Source of the DNA: Agrypnia vestita
Lineage: Eukaryota; Arthropoda; Insecta; Trichoptera; Phryganeidae
Length of the DNA: 64,000 nucleotides
Direction of reading: 5' to 3'
Assembly (NCBI GenBank): GCA_016648135.1
Contig: JADDOH010002108.1
Span: 186,001 to 250,000 of the forward strand
Part shown: positions 55,546 to 64,000 of the stretch, in pieces
How positions within the stretch are numbered: the first letter of the stretch is position 1
Layout: each line of letters starts with the position of its first letter
The notes under the pieces: generated by a model
Database searches by the model: none
Seen by the model: the letters and a program-made list of their open reading frames with translations, nothing else
Told to the model about the DNA's origin: nothing
Program-made: the position numbers and the translations under genes

Positions 55546-55894
55546 GGAGAGTTAAAAGTTTTCAAAATATTTTGAATTTGTCCAAATTTTTCAGAAGACG
55601 GTACTGGATTTTCGTCACAGGGACATCATTAATCATGACATTATAGATGATGTTTAAAAAAGGATGATGGCGTTTAAAAAAAATTGAAATGATTTTTTAG
55701 GCTAAATGATAGTGTAATGCTAATAATTCGGAAGAATCTCATTACACATATAAAATTGCTAAAAAATTTCAATCATAAAAAGAAAATAGATATCTCATTA
55801 TTGACATCTGTGGTTAATTAAGGGGAGTTTTGGACGCCGGTCGCACTAATGATTATTACAATACACATATTAAACAGGTTGTAAAATTTAAATA
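55546..55894. other. AT-rich intergenic DNA
   Basis: Nothing identified. Confidence 0.5.
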
Positions 55895-56075
55895 GATATA
55901 TACAACTTCCAAAAATTTGATGGACGTGGTATTCTGTCAAGGGTGGAAATGGTAAACGTTACATTGTGTAAAGTGATTATTTAAGCCAGCCGTACAGGTC
56001 GTAAGTCGTATGAGCACCCAAAGACTTCTATACTTTTCCTTAAAAAAATATAATTTCGTCTCTACGATACATCTA
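55895..56075 (+). repeat. Dispersed repeat family A, copy 7
   Basis: ATATACAACTTCCAAAAATT, GGTAAACGTTACATTGTGTA, AAGCCAGCCGTACAGGTCGT and AATTTCGTCTCTACG in family order. Confidence 0.85.
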
Positions 56076-56313
56076 AAGTTAAAAGTTAGTTGCGAGTGAA
56101 AGACAATGTAATACACAAGTAATTGCAAGAAGAGAGTTAGTTCGAGTTACGAGCAGTTTATAGTTGCTAGTGCTGCCATCGGCCATCGGATAGCTGAGAA
56201 CAGAAAGAATGACATACAGTCAGCTTCCGGCTTCAACAAGTGCAAAGCTGGAATGATGAAGCAGAAATTACAACAATAAGATCGAGGTCCGGCAGACGAC
56301 AATACCGCTCGAG

Positions 56314-56360
56314 TTCCAGAAACTTCTGGCGTATTTTGGTGAGCTTCTTCCAGAATATTT
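56314..56360. promoter_or_regulatory. Two heat-shock-element-like sites
   Basis: TTCCAGAAACTTC (56314-56326) is a perfect TTCnnGAAnnTTC. TTCCAGAATATTT (56348-56360) matches all but the last base and shares TTCCAGAA. They lie 21 bp apart in a locally less AT-rich, otherwise unassigned segment (56130-56400). No TATA box or heat-shock gene is evident nearby. Confidence 0.4.
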
Positions 56361-56547
56361 TAGTCCGCCCGGGAACCATCGATTATGTACCATTTTCCTA
56401 TCATTTTAGAATCGCGTGACAGTATAATTCCATTTAATATCACGTGACATTTAATATCATGATCCATTGAAGATTTTAACTCCTCATGCACTTGTTTGTC
56501 AATACAGGAAATTGAGTAACTAAATTTTCTCATTTCGTTTTCAATAT

Positions 56548-56841
56548 TGTCAGGGGTGAGACAACCGAAACGTTAAATTCAAATAATCTTTTATTTACAC
56601 ATAAAGTCACAGACACAACTTAACTGTCACACTGTTCTGTGATTCACTCTTATCTTTACCCGAGCATCTTCCACATGTCTATGCATAATTTTATTTACAC
56701 CATTTTGCTATCGTATTAATTCACTCACTAGGATACGAGGTCGGAAGCAGGTAGGAACACTGGTACCTTATACCTGGCTGACAATATTTCAATTGAATCA
56801 CCCGCTCGATTTATCCGTGGAGCTCGCCAGCTGTCACAACA
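56548..56841 (-). repeat. Solo LTR-like element
   Basis: Plus-strand start TGTCAGGGG and end CTGTCACAACA; on the minus strand this reads TGT...ACA. A TATA-like GGTATAAGGTACC lies near 56770 on the minus strand. No target duplication found. Confidence 0.45.
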
Positions 56842-57791
56842 AACTATTAAAATAAGACAATTGCGTAGCGACGGCGTCGCTTGTTTTTATAAGTATGTTA
56901 TTTCGCGAATATTCTCTAACATTAAGTGTATTGTGTAAAAACTTAATCTGGAATTCGTTACTAAATTGTATTTATTGATTTGCGACAATCTTAGTTTGTT
57001 CTGAATATTATTTATAGTTTATTTTATCAAAAGGTATTATTTATTATTAATTTATCATAAATATATTGTATACTAACTTCATATTCAAAATATTCTTAAA
57101 ATATTTATAATTTGTACTCTAACATTTATATATAAGAATCAATAATAATCTGTTTGTTAAAAAATAAAAATTAAAAAGTAACATTATGTACCCCAGATCC
57201 TTTCAGTTCTTTCTTACATGTTAACATTTTTTCTTACATTTATTTTTCTTAAACGGTCAGACTGTGTCGGAAATTCTCGATTATGTACAGTTCTTATCGT
57301 TAATCTTATGGTAATTTTATCACCCAATCTTATAGTCTAGTCAATTATATAATTCAATCAGATTTAGAAATAATATGTCATTTTTATGTATTTGTCATTT
57401 TTTTCTGATTACACTATTTTCTTTTTTAAAATGCAATGAAGATATTGCAAAAAATGTTTTTGGAAATATTTCCATTCAGGAAAGAAGCTTCTATGATTTC
57501 GCCACTATTCGTAGATATTCGTACGCTCACAGCATCCTTTAGGCATTCAAACAAACGATAATTTAATTAGAGAGAGCAATATTGGGGCTACATGGCGGAT
57601 GTAAAAACTAAATCTCGATAACTAAAAATCGCAATCTTCATCATCTATTGCCTATTATTAAGCACAACTACCCACTTACAATATATTTCACCAATGTAAA
57701 GGTAATAATAAAAAAAAATAGATAATTCCTATAGCGCCATTTTGGTAAGAAATTTCTCGTCAATTTTACGAAAACATTGTTTGGTCCTACA
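56842..57791. other. AT-rich intergenic DNA
   Basis: 57450-57610 is less AT-rich and may be part of the same unit as the frame at 57792, but shows no motif. Confidence 0.4.
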
Positions 57792-58026
57792 CTAGTATTT
57801 GATGTAGGTATTTCCATACTGTTTAGGCATTTTTGTTTTATCTATTTTGTGAGGTTTTATACTTTCTGAGCACAAAATTCCGATATTTGGTCGTTGCTCT
57901 TCTACAGGGTAGACAACTAATGGCTTCGCCATTTTGTGTACGCTTCCTTTCCAATTAAGCACGACACGCCATCCATTGGGCGGTGTTAAAACCTTATTTA
58001 GGAACGTATTATCTATGTACACAGCT
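57792..58026 (-). CDS. Unrecognised 77-codon frame, possible terminal exon
   Basis: On the minus strand an open frame follows an acceptor-like ATTTCTAG (58027-58034) and runs to TAG at 57792. The peptide has balanced composition unlike random AT-rich frames: TPPNGWRVVLNWKGSV, then AKPLVVYPVEEQRPNIGILC, and a Lys-rich end. It lacks an initiating ATG at its 5' edge (GTG at 58022), though an internal ATG exists at MAKPL. I do not recognise the family. It may be an exon or an old transposon-gene fragment. Confidence 0.3.
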
Positions 58027-58034
58027 AGAAATTA

Positions 58035-58433
58035 TCATTTTTATGTTATCTACTTTTTGAAACGTTGTATTCAAAAGCGTTGCTTTGTAAAATAATAATA
58101 TGTTTATTTTAAATAAACAACCATAAGACTCTAACGATAGTGGCTACGGGTTTCCGCAGTTCAAATATTAAATCATTTTTTTTCTTCGTTAAGGATTATT
58201 TGTAAATCAACTTCAATTTGCGCAATATTTCTTTTCAAGTAGGTATTTAACATGATGGTGATAAAATATTGGTATCTCACAAAAGTTTAAATATGTTATA
58301 TTAAATATGTTATATCCACAATTTTATATTTGTTAACAAATGAACGTAAAATATTGCGAACTACGTGAAAGCATTTCAATAATGAAAAATCATATTTAAT
58401 AAAAACTAACCCCTAAAAAACAAGTTTTTATTT
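58035..58433. other. AT-rich intergenic DNA
   Basis: Nothing identified. Confidence 0.5.
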
Positions 58434-58435
58434 TA

Positions 58436-58715
58436 CTCCCTTTTTCATTGAAACAAGTTTCGCGCCTACTCCACGCGTTGGGCTCGAAAATTAAACAATA
58501 TATAAATCGTTAAAATTTCGAAAAATCCAAATTATTTAATTTTTTTAAACGAAAATTTGTTAGATCATTTTTATCGTCGCTACAAGTATGCCTACAAAGT
58601 TTCAGCTCGATTGGATCACAGAAAAGGATTAAAAATCGATCCAAAGTTTTTTCGGCAGACAAGCAGACAAGCCGACAAGTAGACAAGCAGATGCTACGAG
58701 TTAAAAGAAAGGGAG
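58436..58715 (+). mobile_element. TA-inserted MITE family M, copy 3 (280 bp)
   Basis: Ends CTCCCTTTTTCATT and AAGAAAGGGAG are inverted, each flanked by TA (58434-58435, 58716-58717). The interior carries a short (GACAAGCA)n tandem at 58657-58695. Best-preserved copy of the family. Confidence 0.85.
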
Positions 58716-58717
58716 TA

Positions 58718-59454
58718 AAAATTTACACAAATTACTCGTTAGATTACTGAATTAAATTATCATTGAGCACACGAGTAGGTAGGCATCTATTTCGGTTGGA
58801 TACGCAAAGCTCTACTACTTATTTTTTGAAAAAATGGGAGGTTCAGAGATTTTTTCTCTATCTATTTTTATGTTTATTATTTTTTCCGAAATACTTACCT
58901 TATTTCACTAAAACAGATATTTAAAATGCGAGAATTTAATGTTGAAAATGTGTTGGAAATGGCATAGCATTAGAAAGGTGCAAGTGTATGTTTAGATTTT
59001 ACCATCATATAAACTACTACACGTTAAAAGTTATTTGGTTAATTAAATAAATGAAGAATAAAATTCATGACACCCATTTTAATTTACAAGTATACGAAAA
59101 TATGTTTCTTTCACAGGTTTCCAAAACTTTTACCCCTTTCCCCTTTACTTGAAGCCACGAAATTGTGTTTATCCACTTTATTAATTATTTTACGATGGCA
59201 GTGACGTGCAAAGGTATGAAAAAAACAACTCATAAAAAGATCTAACACCATCGCACTGTATAATGCGTATATGCACGCAATAATATATATTGATTGAAAA
59301 AAGTTTCGAAAATATAATTTTTTGTCAGAAAATATCATTGAAAGCATCACCTTTTAGGGATTTATTTTTAAGTATTTTTTTTTTATGTCTAAATACAAAT
59401 ATTTTTAAATTAAAGTACATGAATGTATACTTTTGTACTATAAGAAAAAATACA
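58718..59454. other. AT-rich intergenic DNA
   Basis: Nothing identified. Confidence 0.5.
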
Positions 59455-59605
59455 AATATATATACAACTTCAAAAAATTTGACAGATATGGTACTCTATC
59501 TATCATGGGTGGAATTGTGAACGTTATAGTCTGTAAAGTTTCACTTAAGCCAGCCTTATGATTTATATAAAAATGTAGCTTCGTCTCTATGAGACATCTA
59601 TAATA
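59455..59605 (+). repeat. Dispersed repeat family A, copy 8
   Basis: ATATACAACTTCAAAAAATT, GTGAACGTTATAGTCTG, ACTTAAGCCAGCC and GTAGCTTCGTCTCTATGAG. Confidence 0.85.
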
Positions 59606-60179
59606 TAAAAATACTTTAATTGCTTTTATACGTCTCTTAAGAGGCTCTTTTACTTTCAATATTGGCATTAGTTTAATCACTTCCCGCTAAAAATGGCGCT
59701 AGTTTCGCTCAAACATGTATTATTTAAGCACAAAAAACGATATCGAGAAATATACAATACTATAAAACGAAATAGAAATGTGCAAACTTTAACGCCTGAT
59801 CTTTTAACTGCGTAGTGCTACATACGTAACCCTTTCTACATGAACGTAAGTTTTGCAAGTTTGGCGAAATTTTTCTGTACAATAATTATTCGATCCTTAT
59901 ATTAGAGATGTGACAAAGCCGACCATGCAATGGATATTGTTTCTTTCTGAAATTTCACTCAAAATTTGCTTTTTTATGCTATTTTTCTGATTTTTAAGAA
60001 AAACATTTTTTTAAGATCTCCATTACATGTAATATATTATTTATATTATATGTTATTATTTTTTCTTTAGCGTTGAAAAATTGTATGACGTGTGTGAATT
60101 TTCACTATATTTTTTATTGTTTTATAACATTTTGTCTAATATCAATGTTAAATAATTCAAATAAAAACCATTTAAAAAA
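59606..60179. other. AT-rich intergenic DNA
   Basis: Nothing identified. Confidence 0.5.
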
Positions 60180-61660
60180 ATTATGCGTGTACTTATGTAT
60201 GCGCGTTAGAAGTTATACTTAAAAAGTAGAATAAAGACAAAATAATAATAATAATAATATTTTCGTTGTCTGTCCGTAACTTACTGGAAAGACGACTTTA
60301 GATATTTAGAATGTGACAAGCAATCAGCGCTCAACTCATGTTGCGCGGTCACGCAAGAGTTGTTATTAATTACTATACAGTCGTACACCCATAAAAATAT
60401 GGTTAAGTATAAAGAGAATATAGAAATAAAAATATTCTGAATTATCTTTTCAAAACGTAAGACTTTCATGAAAGTAACTTATATCGAATATCTAAAATTA
60501 ATTCGCAATAATAAAAGTCAAATAAAATGATAATCATCCGTATTCTGAACTAAGCAACATTGCTATTTCTGTATCTTGACAGTTATTGTATTACATTGTG
60601 ATGCCGTTTTTTTGACGTTTTATGTTTGACAGGTTTGAAATTAATGAATTCAATCAATTAGAAAGATCATTATTCGTAATTGTGAATACATTAACATTTG
60701 TTTACGTTTTAGGGCTTTCTGATTGATTCATTAATTATTTCAAACATGCCAAACTTAAAACATCGAAATTAGTGTCAATATATTGTTATACATACCTGTC
60801 AAGATTAGGATAAAGATCTGACATCCCAATATTTTCAGAAAAGCACAGATTAACTTTATAAAGTATTATATATTTATCAAATTTCTGAAGGGTGATAGTG
60901 CAAAATGATTAAACATTTTTTTGCTTGTATTGAAGCGAATTTATTTTTAATATTCTACATAAGTTACTTAAATAACAATCAAAAACAGAACATATAAACG
61001 TAAAACCTTATGATTAATAAACATAATAACAAAAGATATAAATCATAAAATCTGATTATGAAAACTGGAGAAAAACGATTATTTGAAAAGATCAACAACT
61101 GACCATAATAAACGATTATAAAAAACATTCATGCATGTATGCGGTAGAAGTAATATTTAAAAACTAAAATAAAGACAAATTATATATTAATGATGCTCAA
61201 AGTATTGAGTTGTATAAATCTACACTGATCATTGTCTATTACTTTATTGAATTTTATGAAAAGAATGAAAACTCATACTTACAGAAATGTAACCTCAAAT
61301 ATCTAAATATAATAATTTGGTTGTCTATCCGTAACTTGCTGGAATGACAACTTTATATAATTAGAGTGTGACACGCAATCAGTGCATGGCTCACGATTAT
61401 TTAAAAAGTATAATAAAAAACGATTAACGGAACATATAAACGAAAACAAAACGATTCATTAAAACAGGGTATTTAAATAATACAACATATAAAGATGTTA
61501 TAAAAGGAAAAAAGAAGGATTCATAAGATCCGATTATATGAACTGGGGTAAAACGATTCATAAAAAATATCGACAATTGACCACAATAAATAAAAATATA
61601 TAACGACGGACGACAAAAATGGAGCATATAAACGGTTCCTTAATAGCCGGAGGATAAATT
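60180..61660 (+). repeat. Degenerate long-unit tandem array
   Basis: 60187-60350 recurs at 61138-61400 (GTTGTCTGTCCGTAACTTAC; GAATGTGACAAGCAATCAG). 61030-61125 recurs at 61505-61605 (ATCTGATTATGAAAACTGG against ATCCGATTATATGAACTGG). GAACATATAAACG recurs at 60985 and 61430. Units are diverged and interleaved. (AAT)n lies at 60243-60259. Confidence 0.65.
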
Positions 61661-61719
61661 AATAATCGGGTTTTGCAAAATGATTTAATAAGTTTATATG
61701 TTCAATTTAGTCGCCCGAC

Positions 61720-62313
61720 CAGAGTTGCCAACAGCGCTTGGCCTAATATCGCCGTTTCCTATACATAAAGTAGCCTAAAGTAGCCCAAACGCCAAAATAT
61801 CAATATGAATAAAATAAAATGTAATTTTTATCAATTTATTTATAACATATTTATAATGTATTGATAAATAGGCCTAAGCCTAATATAAAAAACCGTAATT
61901 TTCGTTAAAAGAAAGTAAAGTAAGTAGATAGGTAGCATTTTAAAAACACCGGAGACGTACATTTTGCTACCAGCGTGAAAACTTACCATGTGATTGCTTG
62001 GTTGAAAGTTGTTGCAACACACCTCTTACATTCATATAGGTACGAATTCTAAGAATAGCGATCAGCATGGGTAGTTGCAGGCGATTCCTTAATTTTGTTT
62101 TAATTGTCCCCATTACGCTTAAAATTCTTTCAATGACAGCATTACACAAAGGTAATTGTATTTTTTTTCTTAATTATTTGCGATTCGGCTGATTTAAATA
62201 ACTTGTCTCTGAAGTAGCCTAGTAGGCGACCAGTCGCCTTTTAGATTTTTTCGTCGCCGATTCTCGTTCTGAGTAGCCTAAATGGCGAAAAATCGCCTAC
62301 GTTGGCAACTTTG
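61720..62313 (-). mobile_element. Internally deleted hAT transposon (594 bp)
   Basis: Flanked by a perfect 8-bp target duplication CGCCCGAC (61712-61719 and 62314-62321), the hAT hallmark. Ends CAGAGTTGCCAAC and GTTGGCAACTTTG are inverted. TAGCCTAAA/GGCGA motifs repeat near both ends. Only the transposase C-terminus remains inside. Confidence 0.93.
61840..62149 (-). pseudogene. hAT transposase C-terminal dimerisation domain remnant
   Basis: Minus strand reads CNAVIERILSVMGTIKTKLR, NRLQLPMLIAILRIRTYMNV, then shifts frame into CCNNFQPSNHMVS. The SNAxxERxFSxMxxIKTKxRN pattern is the hAT-family dimerisation region at the C-terminus. The rest of the transposase, including the catalytic part, is deleted. 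A hAT transposase from elsewhere could still recognise the ends. Confidence 0.85.
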
Positions 62314-62370
62314 CGCCCGACAGCAAATACGAAAATCGTGTACTAGGACCTCTTAATTGAAAATATTTTT

Positions 62371-62490
62371 CAAAACAAACAAACTCAAAACAATATTATA
62401 TCTTTTTACTGAAAATTTTTCAAACAAAACATCAAAACAAACAAACTCAAAACAATATTATATCGTTTTACTGAAAATTTTTCAGTTAAA
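62371..62490 (+). repeat. Two tandem repeats of 62 bp
   Basis: CAAAACAAACAAACTCAAAA starts at 62371 and 62433, followed in both by CAATATTATATC and TTTTACTGAAAATTTTTCA. Confidence 0.9.
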
Positions 62491-64000
62491 ATAAAAACAC
62501 AAAAAAATGCCGGTTCAAAAGATTTCACATCACTATTTTGTGAAAAAATGACAATTACCGTTGAGTAAAGAAATAGACGGAGTATCTTATTTCATTAAAA
62601 ATATTGTTTGCAGGTAAAAGAAAAGACAAAAATTCAGTGTATATACAGAACAAAGTCTATATATCATATTGTTTCAAGAAAACAGATAAGAATAATGGAA
62701 AAAAACATCAGAAGAAGCCCGCAAAAACAAACAAAATTTGACAGTTGTAAAAAATAAAAATGGCGACATTCAAATTCAAGTATTTTTAATACATTTAACA
62801 GTTATTTTCTGCATTTACCGTTGTCCCCGCGATATGGGATTTCTAAAATGCATTCATTATACGGATATCTTCCCTTTATTAACACTCAGGCAAAGTTTAC
62901 GCAGCATTTTAAGATATATTCGTATAAACTAGCGGGAGCGTAACCTGACGACTGGCGTAGTTGGTGTCCAACCAACGACTGATTTGAAAGAAAAATGATC
63001 TTTTAACAGACTATACGATTTAATTAATTCAAATTTTTGTGTATGAGGTAGAAAATTTTGAATATTTTTATATTAATGACAGTGAAATTTTCTTAGTACG
63101 CATGTAAAATTTAATTAAAATAATCAATGTTTTAATGGTTTTTTGGATGCTGCAATATAGGAGACGGAACGTGAATTTTTATCTTTTTGTAAACGTTGTA
63201 TTTAACAACCTACCCAAAAATAATTATATATTTTCCCCCAAACTTTCTGTTTGAACTTCTTTTATTCAATTTATTAAAAAAATATACGGTCTTTACGTGG
63301 AAATATTTCGAGAAAAAGTGTACCAAAGATAACTCTATTGCTAGAAAGATTAAATAGAGCTTCGGGATTATATTTTTTTTGTGAAAATAACAAAGTATTT
63401 TTTAAACTTTTTTTAAACAAATGCTTTAATAGTAAATGGACCTTTCATAATAAAATTGATTGAATGCATGGTTAGCTGCAATTTTGGCAATAATATTCGA
63501 AAACTTTACACTAAATTGACTCTCCAGACAGCAAAAACGTGAATCATGTACTATGGCGCCTTAACGTTGAACGTTTTATATTGGGACTTACTCCCTCAAG
63601 AATCAAGAGTTGTCATAATTAAAGATTTTATTTATTATATATTATACACATAATTAATGATATCATTTGATACGTGGCGTTTTGAAATATTTCAATAGAA
63701 ATATTATATATTGCTTAAAACATTTATTTCCTTTATTTTTTTTTACTTTCGAAATATGTGCGTTAGATTGAAAGCACGCCACTGACTGATGAAACGAATT
63801 CATATAAATGAATCATTTTTAATTTATAATTGCTTCGTTACGGAGAAAATGTAAGCATTTTTCTTTCAATAAAGATTCTTTAATTAATGAAATAGCTTGA
63901 AATTAAAAAATCATAGCTCGCAGCCGGCGAAGAATTTTTCTCAAAGGTCTGCCCGCATTAATAATCAAGCTCAGAATTATTCCAACCATTCTGCGTTAGT
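62491..64000. other. AT-rich intergenic DNA
   Basis: No gene or named repeat seen to the window end. Confidence 0.5.

Noticed and set aside
1..64000. CRISPR arrays, operons, bacterial promoters or ribosome binding sites
   Set aside because: The sequence is eukaryotic; the tandem repeats have no spacer structure and no prokaryotic genes are present.

Overview
This is eukaryotic DNA, almost certainly from an insect nuclear genome. It is very AT-rich, has no long intact cellular open reading frame, and carries the usual insect set of decayed transposable elements: mariner, pogo-like, piggyBac-like, hAT, Helitron-like, RTE- and CR1/Jockey-type non-LTR retrotransposons, solo LTRs and tRNA-derived SINEs. 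Nothing identifies the species. No operons, CRISPR arrays, rRNA genes or functional tRNA genes are visible.

Layout. 0-5.6 kb: a piggyBac-like relic (about 288-2224), a solo LTR-like block, one candidate terminal exon (3830-4009), an RTE fragment and a precisely bounded short Helitron. 7-15 kb: non-LTR reverse transcriptase relics (8430-8985, 9504-9816, 11373-13412), a TA-inserted MITE, a CpG-rich island (10.45-10.74 kb), a second short Helitron and a GC-rich orphan frame (14962-15204). 15-22 kb: mostly featureless AT-rich DNA with scattered hammerhead-like motifs. 22.3-26.6 kb: a 2.03-kb pogo-like transposon beside a duplicated copy of its own empty target site, a SINE, and a full-length but dead 1,283-bp mariner. 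26.9-36 kb: LTRs, hAT MITEs and repeated divergent (minus/plus) pairs of hammerhead-ribozyme-like motifs, with the best core at 35871-35931. 36.09-36.46 kb: a strong CpG island with a possible minus-strand splice donor. 37-49.5 kb: further MITE, SINE, RTE and foldback relics. 49.7-54.95 kb: a non-coding, less AT-rich, direct-repeat-rich block behind a CCAAT/GATGGCG promoter-like sequence, including a 119-bp minisatellite. 55-64 kb: LTRs, paired heat-shock-element-like sites (56.31-56.36 kb), an unrecognised 77-codon frame, a degenerate tandem array, and an internally deleted hAT element with a perfect 8-bp target duplication.

The transposon genes are all broken, so there is no working pathway to describe. 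The most interesting signals are (1) many hammerhead-like motifs, several as outward-facing pairs in inverted repeats, which suggests decayed Penelope-like or retrozyme-like elements; (2) the repeat-rich non-coding block at 49.7-54.95 kb, a candidate long non-coding RNA gene; (3) three short Helitrons with exact TC...CTAG ends; and (4) the pogo-like element with its paralogous empty site. All identifications come from reading the sequence; no database search was run.
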